A stretch of DNA of 64,000 nucleotides from Branchiostoma floridae. Lineage: Eukaryota; Chordata; Leptocardii; Amphioxiformes; Branchiostomatidae. Every line of letters starts with the position of its first letter. Positions within the stretch are counted from its first letter, which is position 1. A program made the position numbers and the translations under genes. Where the stretch lies: the NCBI RefSeq assembly GCF_000003815.2, contig NC_049985.1:8642251-8706250 (forward strand). Direction: 5' to 3'. Shown piece after piece: positions 1 through 13,800 of this stretch. The notes under the pieces were generated by a model that saw nothing but the letters and a program-made list of their open reading frames with translations, did not search any database and was not told the origin of the DNA.

Positions 1-1319
1 ACTTCAACATTTATAGTTTCCAATATCAACAAGTGGGGCGCAGTACTTCAACATGTATTTATTGTATTGTATTGTATTGTACACATGTATATAATGGTCC
101 ATATTTAGCAAACTCTGGTTGGTGTTCAATATCACCAATGACTACTTACAACTGAGTAGTTGATATTAAGCAGGGGTTCTGAAGGATCCTTGATTGAGAA
201 TATTCTCTTCCACAGTTCTTTAAGAGGTAAAGTTTTACAAAGTGTTACGTGTTCTTTCTAAGGTGATAACACCAGGGCCTGTCGAGGGTTTGATCTCTGA
301 ACTTAAGTGCCTTTATCATTTGATACAACGGTTGGTCATACTATTATCTTATAGAAAGAACCATAGCCCACTGCACGTCTTTTAGAACGTTTGTTTGGAT
401 GGACATTTGCAGGACACATCTCACAATGATGCAACAGGACTCATCTTGTGAGAGTGAAAGAAAGCTGTACATTTTGGCTATGTGGGACAAATTCTGTAGA
501 CTGTAGTATAAAGTTCAGTGGCAGAAAAGTAGATCAGTATTAGTTGCTGACGTCCGTAAAGTCTGATTACAAAGGAGGGCTTTCATCAAGTCATTGCCAT
601 TACCACTACGTGTACTTGATACCTAAACAGTTGGGGAGAACTTGACATTATTAATCATATACAAATGTAGAGTTACAGGTTTTAGGGAATAAAATATTTA
701 TAATTTACAAGAGGTGTCTTTGAGTTGTTTTCCTGTGTGTTAATGTGTATCTCTACAGGTGTCTGTGTATGCATTTGTGTGACACGTGTGTGCATGTGTG
801 ATTGTGTTTCTGTGGAGTACACAATGTATGTGTTTGTGTGCATGTGCATGAATATGTCTGCGTGCGTTGCTTAACATACTGTCTCCTCTTGTTGGTACGT
901 CTAATATAGTAAATTTACAACAGTTTACTGTTAGCAAAAGAAGGAGTTAAGGTTATAGACAATTTTGTATACATTCCTTTGATTAACATGTAACTGCCTT
1001 TATTCATTCACATTAGTACCAGTCAATACTGAACATTTTAATGTTAAAATATGTTGCTTGCACTGAATGAAGACCCAACTCTCCCAGAAAGATCAAACAG
1101 TTACCTGAACAATATTTTTCAAAAGCGCTTACCCACGCTTGAATAACCAACGAAAGGCATTTGCTTGCAGACCTGCAGATAGCCAATAAGTGGGCTTCAT
1201 GCAAATCTATCTCCTGCCATGGGGCGCAACCACCGCCAAATACCCGTAGACTGTACCGCTTTTTCCACCAACCCACCTAATTTCAACTTTGACCCGGAAC
1301 GTCACCCCTACCACTGAAA
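1..1319. other. Upstream intergenic DNA, no gene seen
   Basis: No exon could be supported here. The stretch holds a short ATTGT pentamer array (about 57-81) and a GT-rich, low-complexity run (about 728-870) whose antisense reading gives a spurious His/Thr-rich ORF. The last about 100 bases before the MRPL10 start should contain its 5' UTR and promoter, but no TATA box is evident, which is usual for housekeeping genes. Confidence 0.6.
57..81. repeat. ATTGT pentanucleotide microsatellite
   Basis: About four to five consecutive copies of TATTG/ATTGT are directly visible. No function is implied. Confidence 0.85.
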
Positions 1320-4300
1320 ATGGCGACACTGACCAGAATTTCGTCCGCTGCAACTGCAGTGCGTGTTGGTAAGGGTATATTGAACTGTTGTTCATGTTAA
1401 ATGTAGTTAGATGTTGCGTGATATATTCTATTCATGGCATATGTTCCATGTTACTGGTTATCGTTGTTTTCCACGCGACAAGGTCGACTCGAGTGAGGGG
1501 GGTGGGGGGCAAAGCGGGTTTAGCTTGGTAGGCCAGACTCCTGAGTCCTGGTCATGGCAGATAGGACATTCCTCTTTTCAGGAAAAAACAACTCTAGAAA
1601 GTGAAAATGGATGTTTGAAGCAGTCACCACGATAACCGATATCGTGACAAAAGAGATTGACAAGTATTATCCAGCTTCAATCTCCTTGAATTTTTCTCTA
1701 CCAAACGTGCTCAGACTCAGAGGGATCTGTTATAATTCCTCACAGAATGTTACAAAACAGATCTCCAATAACTTCCAATTCCCTTCCCACACATTTTGAA
1801 CATGCTTAAAACATACTTAAAGTATGTGACAGTATAATTTCAACTGGGTAACGACATATATTAGTGAACAACTGAACATATGCGCACTAGGCACTAATTA
1901 AGTAATTTATTCCTATTCTGTGTACTTTTGTTAGGGAGATGAGTCTTTTGAGTTAACGTTATATCTCAATCAAAACTTTCTCAAGCATTCCTAATGTGGG
2001 GGTTACAGTGAATCCTATGTACATGTAGCATATTGATTTTGTACATCCCCTACCGAAATCTCAATCTTACGTGGCCATTAATGATGTCTTTCAGTGTGCC
2101 CCACTCTGGACCACATGGTGACACAGGTGCGGTACAGAAAGACCATCAACACCCGCTCCAAGAAGCACATTTCAGTGATAAAGGCAAAGTTGTTATCTGT
2201 CACCAAATGGAAAGCACCACAAGACACCAGAATGACAATGGCAGAGAGGTGTGGGCTAAGAGAGGAAAGGCTGCAAGAGACAGTTGTACAGGTGAAGCCT
2301 TTATTCTTTCTATGACTATCATTGTACTCTAGTACTACTTCCAGGAAATAGGCTTTTCATTGACATCATATTGATCATGATTTGAATCCTGGGGCGACCA
2401 CACAGGTTGATGGATAATTGGATCAAGCAAACATGTTTTACAGACACAGACTGTAACCCAACATGGCACAGATGATGTCAAAGTTTAGTTAAAGCCTATG
2501 AGGCTTTGTGATGCAAAAATAACTTTTGTCTCTCTTCATACATAAAGAGCAGTTACAGAGAACATGATGTCTTGAGTTTTGATGTGAAATTTGTATACCA
2601 GAGAATAGGCAGAGATGTAGCCCTTTATGATGTTTAATTTCGGAATAGATAGCTTAATTTGATACTCAGGGAGAAACAGCTGATGTTTTTGCAAGTGCTA
2701 AAAGGGAACAGTCTTGAATATAGGATCCTTAAATTTCAGGCTTGCAATATCATCAACGCTGATGGATAGAATTTGCCAAGAGATGATTGTAGAAACAAAT
2801 AGTGTTAAACATGTCTTAGTCACAAGGAAATGTGGACAGCTTTGGCATCTGGATATATCCACATGATTTACAAAACACTGGGGATCCCAGTTCTACTCAT
2901 GCCCAGACATCACATTTCACTGCTTCTTTCTTTTACAGGAAAACCCGCTGAGAGACTTGATGGCAAAAGAGGCACGCAATGTGTTGGAGACGAGCGGCAT
3001 GGTTGCTGTTCTTCATATCAGTGACTTCAGTGGTCCTGACAGAAGGGTTTTCTGTGCAAAACTGAAAGAGAGTGATATCACAGTACGTTTCTGGTCTAAT
3101 AGTGTCGCAGGTAAGGCTTTATAGTGATGGTGGACTTACTAAGATATTAATTAAACAGATCTTTATTCAATTCTTTTCTTCTATTTCTGGCATGTAGATA
3201 GCTTACATGATGGCAAATAAAACTACAATGTAGATGCTAACTATGAAAATCAGAACCTAAGTTGTAGGATTGATGAGAACATTTCATAAATCCACTGTCA
3301 ACCATGATAGAACCATCAAACACATGACGAACATGTACACATGGAAAGAGAGGAAGATCACTAGATATCAAGTTAAAGTCTCCCGGGCACATAGAGTGGA
3401 GTATAAGAATGGTATGGAGTCAAATATAAAAATGGTATGCACAACATGTTCTATACACCTTTCTCACGCGGCGGCCATGATAGATCGAAGACGAGGTCAA
3501 TGAGGCAAACAGACAAAACTTATTTCTAAAATCAGGTCCCATTTATTTTTCCCCCAAACCACACAAAATTTCATGATATAAGATAGAATAATAAATATTA
3601 TAACTTGTGTTATGCACTCAAAATGTAGCAATTTAGAGTATTGTATACTGGTCCCTTATTCCCTTAAGAGATGCAAAATAAAAACATAATAATGCAAATA
3701 TTCGACGGACTTCACTTATTGGTCGCTTTCCTAATTGACAGGCTATCATTAGTTGAACTGCTAATTATGATGGACAGCCTTTTGTTTGCCTCATTGAACT
3801 CGTTTTAGATCTATCATGGCCGCCGCGTGAGAAAGGTGTATAGCCAGCCTGAATTTTTTTTCCATCTTATGGACTTTGAATGGAAATCCTGTCAAGGGTG
3901 CAACGATCCAAAGAGGTCCAGGGGCATGCTCCCCAGGAAAATCTTGAAATCTAGACCCTCTGAAATGCTATGTCCTTTATTTTGAGGGACAAATTTTGCT
4001 GGTAGACTCCGCTTGGTTCAATTGATATAATGCTGATTTTTGTCAGTCAGAGACGGAATGGGCAACATTTTTGTCCGTCCCCAGCTGCAAAATTTCGGAA
4101 GGACGGACGCTGGCTAGAACCCTGGGTATGCACCACCTGTGACTAATAATTTCTCTTTTTTTCAGGCCTTGCTGTGCAAGACACTCCATATAGTACCTTG
4201 ACTACCTTGATGGTGGGGATGAACATGTATGCACACAGCCCCGATCCTCAAGTTGCACCGCTTTTAAAGGTCTTAAAGGTCACACCACAAGTTAGCTTAC

Positions 4301-4789
4301 TAGGTAAGACAGTCATGATGTGTGCGTCTTTTTTTCAAGCAATGTCTCATTCAAAATGTTTACAGCACCTTGGCTTGTTAAACAACATGTATATCAATGT
4401 ATATTTAAGGTTTGTAGTTTCAGCTGCAGCTGGGGAGGTAAAAGTTTGTAGAAGAGAGGTTTGGGGCTCTGTCTTCTACTACTATGCCCTAAACACAGTG
4501 GAACACACTGCTATTTTGACTTAAAAAGTATGCCTGTTTGATTACTAGTATACATATAGCTGGTTAAATTATTTTTATTTATTTTGTATCCTGTTCAGGA
4601 GGACTTGTTGACGGCCTGTTGATGTCCAAGGCAGACATGGAACACTATGCACAGTTACCATCCATGGAACAATGCTACGGAGAAGTGGTGTCAGTCCTGT
4701 CTGCTGGAGTAGGCCAGACCAGTCAGCTGTTACAGAACCCACTACAACAGCTGTCCAGGAATCTCCAGCAGATCTCCAGCTCAGCGTAG
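1320..4789 (+). CDS. MRPL10: Mitochondrial ribosomal protein L10 (uL10m), 5 exons
   Basis: This encodes the mitochondrial large-subunit protein uL10m, which forms the base of the L7/L12 stalk and helps recruit translation factors in the matrix. Exons are 1320-1368, 2095-2291, 2939-3110, 4166-4303 and 4599-4789; all introns are GT-AG and the frame is kept throughout, giving 248 aa (human protein about 261). The N-terminus MATLTRISSAATAVRV is Ser/Thr/Arg-rich with no acidic residue, as expected for a mitochondrial presequence. The L10 core is recognisable from exon 3: ENPLRDLMAKEARNVLETS, then MVAVLHISDFS (matching the family's P/K-M-I-A-V-x-Q/H stretch) and VRFWSNSVAG. Exon 5 has the family's GGLVDG...L block, followed by QLLQNPLQQLSRNL, like the C-terminal tail of vertebrate MRPL10. 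The start is the first ATG in a short 5' leader. Intron 3 (3111-4165) carries a MITE. Identity rests on recalled family resemblance, not a search. Confidence 0.88.
3454..3840. mobile_element. MITE with about 60-bp inverted repeats, TA target site
   Basis: In MRPL10 intron 3 the left end TACACCTTTCTCACGCGGCG is matched in inverse by the right end, and the match continues for about 60 bp through GGCCATGATAGATC and CAATGAGGCAAAC with a few mismatches. Both ends are flanked by TA (3452-3453 and 3841-3842). The 387-bp interior has no ORF. A TA target and long terminal repeats fit a non-autonomous mariner/Tc1-type element; the superfamily is inferred only from the target site. Confidence 0.8.
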
Positions 4790-5477
4790 CATATAGTGCT
4801 CATAGGCATAGCTGAACACACTTAGCATAGAATTGTTGCTCATTAAACCCAATAGCATAAAAGGAAAAGGAGAAGGGTATTGGTTCATGTATGGTCTTAC
4901 CACATCAGGACAGAGAAAATCAGGAAAAGGTACACTATGCCAAGACAACTGATGAATGTAATATAACATTTCAACATAGGCTGAAGTCTGTAAAATGATT
5001 GCTCACTGATTTGTACAATGTAGGACATTTACTACATTTAGAAATGATACATAATTGTTACAATATTTGTATCTGTAACTTTCTGTGTCAAAGTTGAAAC
5101 ACTGTGATTTTCATATCAAATAACAGATATATGGCTTTGAAGATATTAATGAATTAAGGAAGCTGGGAATGAATTGTTCTTCAGGTAGACATGCATAATG
5201 TATGTCCTGTCAAGACAACTCCCGGTTTAAGAGTAAATATGATTTTCTCTGTCTATGGAGTCTTTTGTTTTTGGTGTGTCTTTGTTATGTTGGTGTGTAT
5301 CACATTATGTGAATATACTGTCAGCAGAGTGGCAGGTAGTGAGTGGGAATATGACCACTCAACTTAGACTTGCCAAAGTGGCAAGAAGTGGAGTTCAGAG
5401 GTGAAAGAACTAGTTGTCAATGCATTTTTAAGAATCTAATGATGCATAACTACCATGACTACAACAGTTGTTCAATG
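4790..5477. other. MRPL10 3' flank
   Basis: This holds the 3' UTR and downstream spacer of MRPL10. It is AT-rich, with no coding exon. I could not pick one convincing AATAAA close to the stop codon. Confidence 0.5.
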
Positions 5478-6880
5478 TTTTAAAGTCTTACATGTAACAC
5501 ATACATGTGTCTAGCATTTCCTTATTCTCTTCGCCAAGAAGAGTATGAGATTGCTTGACTTGGGTCTGTATGTAGGTCAACAGCATATAACTCGAGAAAT
5601 TGTGGATGGAACTTTGTGATTTTTGGTAGGTGTGTAGCAGTTGTCGAAAGGAATGCCAAGTTTGAAAACGGTTTACCTGGCGTTCTCCTACGGTACTGCA
5701 GCGAGCTTGGTATGTTTTTTGCGGTTTGTTTTTGGCAGCATAAGTCAAAATCTAGCTGGGCGATTTTCACGAAACTTGGCAGGTGTGTAGCGGTTTTGGA
5801 GAGGAAGGTCAAGTGCGAAAATGGTTTACCTGGCTCTTACCTATGGTGCTGTAGCGGGATTTGTATGTAAGTGCGTTTGTCTGTAAGCAAGATAACTCGA
5901 GAACCCTTGAATGGATCCTGATTATATTTGTTAGGTGGATTGGGGTTAGAAAAACGAAGGTCAAGTTCGATAATGGGCACCCTAGTGGCTGCCTAAGGTA
6001 CTGCAGCAAAACTTTTAATTTTGGCACTTCGTGTTCTGGACATGCTGTGGTCATGATTTTTGAGTGGTAGATAGCCCTTGAAACAGAGAGTAAGTGCTGT
6101 GAGTTTGGACCCCCTAGCTGCTTTTTGGGAACTGCAGGCACCGATTTCCGTTCAAACTTTGGACGAGGATAACTTGAGAACGTGTAAACAGATCATCAGG
6201 ATTTTCGGTATGTAGATAGAATGAGTGATGACTTATACAATGTAATACTAATTATGCAAATCAGTAGCTTATTTGCATAATTAATGAGGAAAGTTCATAA
6301 ATCCATGCCAACAGCATATAACTCAAGAAGCTGTGTATGGATTTTCATGATATTTAGTATTTAAGTAGCGGCTGCGGAAAGGAAGGTTGTGTTCGAAAAT
6401 AGTTGACATAGCATTTTCCGTTAGGACGGTAGCGGGCCGAGTGTGTGCGTCCTTTTGTTTGTGGAATGCATAACTCGAGAAGCCTTGAAAAAATCCTGAT
6501 GATATTTGGTAGGTGGGTAGGGGTCAGGAAAACGAAGATAAATTATGATAGTGGGCTCCCTAGCGGCTTCCTAAGGTACTGCAGCAAAACTTATTAACAG
6601 AAATAAACTGTGCTCTATATATCTCATTTTGACCTATATCTATGGACACAGCTGTTATACAGATGGTTTGCTGGAGGACGCCCTTACACTGGGGACAAAG
6701 TCTAAATTGACAAGCATGAAATTCTGATTGACCAGGAATGCTACCAGGTCATCTGTCAGGTCACAGTCTGGTTTTGGTAATGTTTGTGTGTTTGTGAGGA
6801 ACAATAAGACCTTAAAGTCTTAAATAAAGGCATGATTATTTGGCGAAGAGATGGGTTTGTTGAACTCTAGTTGATTCTAT
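5478..6880. repeat. Diverged array of the 'actcgagaa / tactgcag' repeat superfamily
   Basis: Several imperfect units follow each other, each with the order AACTCGAGAA, then a GATATTTGGTAGGTG-like block, GGTCAAGTTCGA-like, a 'ccctagcggc' block and GGTACTGCAGC. Examples of the first block are near 5589, 5889, 6321 and 6475; of the TACTGCAGC block near 5693, 5999 and 6580. A segment near 6000-6140 has the same block order as the subterminal units of the 26163-31151 element (TACTGCAGC, GTTCTGGACATGCT, CATGATTTTT, GTGGTAGA). The 3' end resembles the repeat tail TTGGCGAAG...GAACTCTA seen again near 45400 and 58880. The ORFs across it are repeat translations, not genes. Confidence 0.65.
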
Positions 6881-7866
6881 TATCGAAGCCCTGACTTGCA
6901 TCATTGCTGTCTAATGATGGTCACCTTTACTTAATAACTCCCAAATGCTGCAAGACGTCTGTGTCATCTCATTCAGTCAATTTGAACAATGTCGAGTATT
7001 TTGCCAGCAACCTCTGGAGTCTATAGAGACTCTACATTGTATCCATAGTTGGTGTCACACGTCCTAATCTCCGAAAAACATCAGCATTTCTCTTACAAAT
7101 CGCAAGGTGGCGTGGCAAAACAAAACTTAGTGACCTCTAACCCCGTCTCCAGGATACCTGTCTGCACTGACTCAGCTGACCTCGGCATACTCACAGATAC
7201 GTTATACGTTACCAAACTTTATCGATTCATGGAGTCTACCAAGCTTAATTGACCTGCTTTGACAATGTAAAGTCATCTTTATGATACAGAGGGTGAACTA
7301 CGGGAAAAGCTCTGCGCATATGTATGCCGACGTGCGAGAAAGGACGCGCGCCGAGATCGATAGTGAACTGGAGAAGAGTAGAGTGTTCGCAAGGTAGGGC
7401 AGGTAAATTATGTCATGACTCGCGACTCTCGGAGGTCGTGTTCTGCCTCTGAGAGTCGTCAACATCCGCTTTAAATGCATACTACTTTACCATCCAAAGG
7501 AATATTGTACATCGGTATTAACTTACTTATTTTTGAGATACACGGACTTGGCTTCATTCTGCGTCCCATGCTTAGCCAAGTAGCGTCATCTCTAACGTTA
7601 AATCTAAAGGTAACAACATATAACTGTGCAATCAACACTTCTGTAAACTAAACTCTGAGTAAGTGTGGAAGTGAACTGACTCACTTCATTTAATTTTCTC
7701 AACTTCCTCCCAAAAATTGGATGACTGAACACACAATGGACATTGCGTATTATTATTATGATTGCAACAGTTCCACCTGACCCAAAGTTATTTCATATTT
7801 CAGCTCACATGTAAGTAATACCAGGAAGTATTCCAGCTGCTGTGATCAGTAACAGACAGCACAGCC
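6881..7866 (+). promoter_or_regulatory. Upstream region and probable 5' UTR of the CH-ankyrin gene
   Basis: There is no coding exon. A GC-richer stretch near 7290-7393 ends in GCAAG followed by GTAGGG, a usable donor. A TTTCATATTTCAG acceptor ends near 7802, 65 bp before the start codon, so a non-coding first exon spliced to the ATG exon is plausible. A short hairpin (CTCTCGGAGG...CCTCTGAGAG, about 7426-7456) lies in the putative intron. The exon call is inference; only the splice-like strings are seen. Confidence 0.35.
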
Positions 7867-10800
7867 ATGTCTCTGCGAACCAGAATCAACGGTTTCACGG
7901 CCTGGGTGAACCTGCGCCTGGTGTCCTACAGTCTGTCCATCAGTAATGTACTCAGCGAGCTGCTGACGGGAAGTCATCTGAAGATGTTGGTGCAAAGTAA
8001 GTTTCTATCAAGTTATTATGTTACAATAGGGCTAACCGTAACAGCTTTGCTTTCAAATTGGCTTTCACTGTGCAAAATTCACATTTCATATAACGTTATA
8101 CCTGTAATCATAAACTTTATATACATAGCTATAGATCAGCAACGAGGAACTTTAATATGGTAACGTTAATTGAGTTAAATTGTTGCCTCTATGAAAAAGC
8201 AGGTATTGTTGTTAGTTGGTTTGTTTGTTGTGGTGTGTGCGTTTACAGGTGTGATCGAATATTGTAGAGTGACATGATGCAACAGGTTGAAGAGGTGTAT
8301 TGGGATATTTGGAAAATGTGTGTTAAAGTTGAAACATTTGATATTAATTTTCAATTCTTGAACAAGGTTGACAAGGTTATTTTGTCTGTTGTTAAAGGTT
8401 TTACAGGAATGCAGATGAAGAAACTACAGAGCATGGATGGGTGAGACTGCCTCCTTATTTAGAGTTTTTCATGAAAGTAAACTTCCAAGTTTCTGTCTGA
8501 AGGCAAATTGCAAGTATATTAACATGTAGCAATATAGGAAACATACATGTCACAAAGACAGTGATTGGCATTGTAATAAGACACTAATTCAAAAAGCTAT
8601 AAATGTTGGCTATATATCTAGACAAGGTTGCTTTGACTTCTTACTGGAAGATAAAAAGCCCCATTCTTTCTATAGTTTGTGCCTCTGTGATTTTGAAATG
8701 AGGGTATATTAACTCCCTCTCTCTCTCCTGGGCTCTAGGGGTGAGCACTAATTCTGAATCTTTTTTTAAAAATTTAATTTAAATGCAAGGATTACAAACA
8801 CAGATGTGGGCAAGTATCACTGCTGCAATTTGCACACTGAATATCAAAAATCTCATACCTCCATGAAATACACTGTTCATTTCTATATGCATGCCTACAC
8901 CTGCTCTTGGTTTAAGATTTGTGAAGTTTTGAAGTCACAGAGAGCTGTTTCCTGTTATGTTTTGAACATGTTTATTTCAACATGATTTTCTGTTGTTTGC
9001 AGTCTGACAGAGACCCAGAAACTGACACGAGTGGAGTGGGCTGTGACTGCACTGAAAAAGAGGTAGGTAATAATGTACACACGTAGAGTAATGTTATGAA
9101 GTGTAAAAAAACCCATACATTGTAGTTTAGCCTATATGACACTAAGGCAGTACAATATATTTGGTCTTTTACTGGACTGTCTTTAGCAGATGGCATATGA
9201 CTGTTAGATCAACCGAATTAAATCAAAGTCTAAGATGTAGCTCAGAGTAGACTTTGTTGATGGTGTTAAGTTGTACATTAAACTTTTATTTGCAGTCAGG
9301 TCATAGAAGAAGAAGCAAGGGTAGACTGCCGGCTGGTGACGATGCGCAGTGCTGATCATGTGAGTTAACCCTGTGGCAATGTCTTTGTTACATATCTATC
9401 ATCCTGTCAGCCGAGCATGTTTAATATTATAACACTAGTTCACCTTTTCCCACTGGGGAACCTAGATTCGTTGTTTTAAAAAGCTAGGTATTCAGAGATT
9501 TCAGGTGAATGAAATGTCAACATTTTCAAGATATTGCAACGAGAAACTACCTTCCATCGACTTAACAATCCCCAAATTCCCTATTCTTATATACAACGGA
9601 TATAGGTTACCCTACGGATAAAGGTGAACTAATGTTACATGGTGTATTACTCAATGCACAAGCAAGGGCCCAGGCAAACTGACCTGTGATCCTCTTTCTG
9701 AAGCATTTTTCCCAAAGGAAGTTACCAGCCAATCAAATCGACTCTTGACTATAAAAAGTGATGTGATTGGCTTCTACATTCTCCACTACAGCTGGCATGT
9801 GCTGGTGGAGTCTGCTAATGCCCCCATATGGATTGTAGACCAGGGCTGACTTGCTTGTATATTGCATGGTACAAGATACAGGACTGGTAGACAGAGTGTT
9901 CAACTTTGTCAAATCATGGCCTTGTTTTCCAGGACGACGTATTAGAGAACATAAAATTACTTGAATTTTTTTTTTTCATTATCATTCAGTCTATGTACAA
10001 TAAAAGTTGCTTTCTTCATAAAAATCAGTGTCACAGAATTTTTGTTTTAAACTTTCCCACCCAGGTCTTTGATTTGCTGTGGCACCTGATAGCGTATGAC
10101 ATCTGGTTTACATGGGAGAGGGCCGATTATCTGCTGCAGGAAGATCTGGAAGTGTTAACTCAGGTTCCATACAAGGTAATGTTACTGTGTTGGAACATCT
10201 CTTGTTAGATGTAGTGCTCCTACATTGCTGTCTGTAGCTAAGATATGATTCAGTCTACATTTCATGTTCGAATATGTGGGGACATGTCAGCAGGGTGCCA
10301 TACTGCTTGCAGTTATATTTTTTTCTATCAGTGGGTGCAACCAAAGACAGAAAAGGTCCGGCCATTTTACCACCCTGTCTCACTGGACCGTGCATTCCAC
10401 TGTTTGGACTATACGGCTCTGTCCACGAACCCAAAAGTATTGGTCATTGCATCATCATTGACAGACATAGCTATCATGTGTTGTACATGAAAATTGTTCC
10501 AATTTTTGCTAAAGTGATTGAATGTAATGTACGGTTTTGAAAAGTCCTGTTTTTATTGTCTAGGGCTTTAGTAAAGGCATTTATTCACAACTTTATCTTG
10601 CTTGTTTCAGTGGACCCCTGAGCCACCACCTCCAAAGAAAAAGCCTAAAAGAAAAGTGAAAACGGACCTCCTTGCTGGATTTGGTGCCAAAGCAAGTGTA
10701 GCAGATGGGCCAGAGGAAATGGTTTGAATAACCTGTTCTGTTTAGCAATAAGTCATGAAGAAAATTCCTGTCCTTGGTACTGAATTTAACATAAAGGGAT

Positions 10801-13800
10801 GGACAACATTCCTGTCCTTGGTACTGATTTAAAAACTTAAGGGATAACAAACATTCCTGTCCTTGGTACTGATTATTAGCATTAAGGAATAACCAACATT
10901 CTGGTCCTTGGTACTGCTTTTAGAACTTAAGAAGGGATAACCAACATTCCTGTCCTTGGTACTGAACACTGACACTAAGGGCTAACCAACATTCCTGTCC
11001 TTGGTACTGAATATCAACACCAAGGGATGAAAAAACATTCCTGCCCATGGTATTGAATTTCAACACTAAGGAATGAACGGCATTAATGTCCTTGGTACTA
11101 AATATTTACACTCAACATTCCTGTCCTTGGCACTGATCCTAAAAGTTAAGGGATAACCAACATTCCTGTCCTTGGTACTGATTACTATCACCAAGGGATA
11201 GCTAATATTCCTGTTCTTGGTATTGATTACTAACACTAAGGGATAACCTGCATCCCTGTCCTTGGTACTGAATATTATCACTAAGAGATGACTTACATCC
11301 CAGCGATAGAATTGATGCCACCTGTAAATGTACATGTTATTAATGATGATTGCTCAAGATCCATCCATCTTGCAGTCTGAACCATTTCACTTTTGTGACT
11401 GTTAACTGGAAATATAAGCATGAGTCTTGGTAAACAACCAAGAAGTCAAACTAAGCAACCAGATCAAAATGTAGAATTGTTTTTTCTTTAACTCTAATTG
11501 TTTTGTTCATTTCAGGGTGATGACCAGTCTCAACATGACAGGTGAAAAAGATTCTATTTGTATTGTTGATGACATGACATTCTTCATGTGTTGTCTTTTG
11601 ATGGTGTTTTAAAAGGGTTTGCCGAACCCAGTGGGCTAAGCACAGGCCTATTTCTGACAGCTTATTGGTCTTGCTGGCTTTTCAAGTTATGTGCCCCCCT
11701 TTTGAGGGAAGTAATTGAAACTATTTGTTAGGATTTCCTGGCATGTGCTAATGAATTGGTCACTGGCAGACAACACCTCAAGCAGTAGGTCAGTACTGCA
11801 AAGATAGTGGCAACCTCAAGAAAGTACAGTAAATAGACTACTCTTACTTAAGCACCTTACCTACATGCCACGTGTATCATCTACATGAAATTGTTTGAAG
11901 TTAAGTGGAGTGATGTAGAATGGCAATGTGTTTACCCATGTCACTGTATGGAACAGGTATCCAGGGACAGATGTTGCCTTGTCCTACAAGAAGAATCTAC
12001 CTCGTGGTGGCTGGATGTCCTATCCTGACCCTGATGACTGCATCTTGGATATGGTCTGCACTCAGTTAGCACGGGTGAGGGAGGGGAGCAAGTTAACTGT
12101 GGTGAGTATGCAACTGAGCACCTTGTAGTCAGTCTTCTTTTGATGTACAAACAGTTGTACCTTCACCTTCCATTCACCTTTTTACTCCCCAACCCAAGTT
12201 ATGTATCCATTTTTACACATGGATTAAGGAATTTATGTAAAGTGTAATTTCCAATGGGACAACATTTTAAGCCAGGAATACCATGAATGGAACCTGTGAA
12301 CTCTCGATTTTGTCTCCACTGGCCCATCCACTCGGCCATTTGATATCACTTGCAGTAGCTCAAAGACGGATACGAGAAAGACAAGTTACATGCATGTTCA
12401 ACAGTTGGTTGTAAGGCTTCTAAATCATCCTTACCTTATGACCACTACAGGAGAGCCTAGATGACATTGCAGACAGCAGAGTTCTCTGTGCACTCATCAA
12501 CTCTTTTGTCCCTGGAACATTTACAACAGAAGTGCTGTTAAATGACAGGTACTGTAATTCATGCTCCTGGACCCTGCTTTAAGTGTGGTTATCTTTTCTA
12601 AAGAAGTAATTATCAGATACATGTATGTGGAGGCTCCCTGGTATTTCAAGTTTCCCCGTTTTCTCCTGCCAGATTTCTCCTGCTTGTTTATGTGCAGTAT
12701 GAGTGTTGGGTATTGCAAGAATTATTTACAGGCTATGTTGGGAAATGAGTTTCATGGGTATGTGTGTAGTTTCATAGTTTATTCATAGTTTATTAAAAAA
12801 AACAGTCAGCATCGCAGTCAGTAAAAAAACAAACTGAATATCACTAATTTTACAGCTTGTTACATGGTGAATACAGAATATATGTATAAACATTAATAAA
12901 CAATTACAATACATAATGCAGAAACACCTAAAACAAAGTTGTACGTAATGCCTTACAGAGAACACTGAAGTAAGGACAGGAACGTCCTACACGCTAAGTA
13001 ACACTAAGAGGATTCGTTATACAGGCGGATGTCCTGGTGTAGAAATGACCTTCTCAGTCTCTGTGTCCGGGCAGCTGGCACAGTAAGTGCAGTGCCGTTT
13101 CTAAGAGTCCTCCCAGTGGCCGTAGTCCTGGCTGGCGGCACCAGGACATGGAGGGGGTGACCCTTGTCCAGCATGTCCCTCAGTAGCTTCACTGCCGCAA
13201 CCTCTCAGAATAGAACAGAATACATTTTGTACATTTAAGTGATTGACATTGATGGAACTGTTCTCCCTAGATTTACATGTAACTCCTGACATGATCTGTT
13301 TTAGATGGACGTTGAACCTTGCACTACAAACCATCGGAGCCATGACGTACTGCTCGGTGCCGATGACATCTCAGGACCTGGTGGAGGCGGATCCCAAGGC
13401 CCTGTCAGCTTTCATGTGCTTCTTCTTCATGAGCTGTTTCAAGTTCCGTCAGAGTCGGGCTGTGAAGGCGAGAGTGTACGAGTTACATCTTCTCATGCAG
13501 GAGGTAAAGATATACATCATCTCGGAGTGACAGTCAATGTTTTAAGTCTATCGTGATACTGGTATATGTAGATTTTATTCATTTATTGATATTTTACCTA
13601 GTACACATACAGTATTGCCCCTAAGGGGGTTTCAAAGAGCCCTGTGATGAACACAAATCAACGTAAGATATACATCAAATAGAAATTCCTCGAGCAACTG
13701 GATATGACTTTTGATCCAGTTGCTGGAGTAACAATATTGCTATTTGGGCATATCTTATTACCTGGATGTCTAGCCTTTATCAACGTAATGTAAGATGTAA

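Noticed and set aside
740-937. His/Thr-rich minus-strand ORF (and a similar one at 21971-22201)
   Set aside because: Antisense of GT-rich low-complexity DNA.
10765-11335. Possible CRISPR-like or tandem-peptide array
   Set aside because: Intronic minisatellite in a eukaryotic gene; the cores diverge and the 'spacers' are themselves related to each other.
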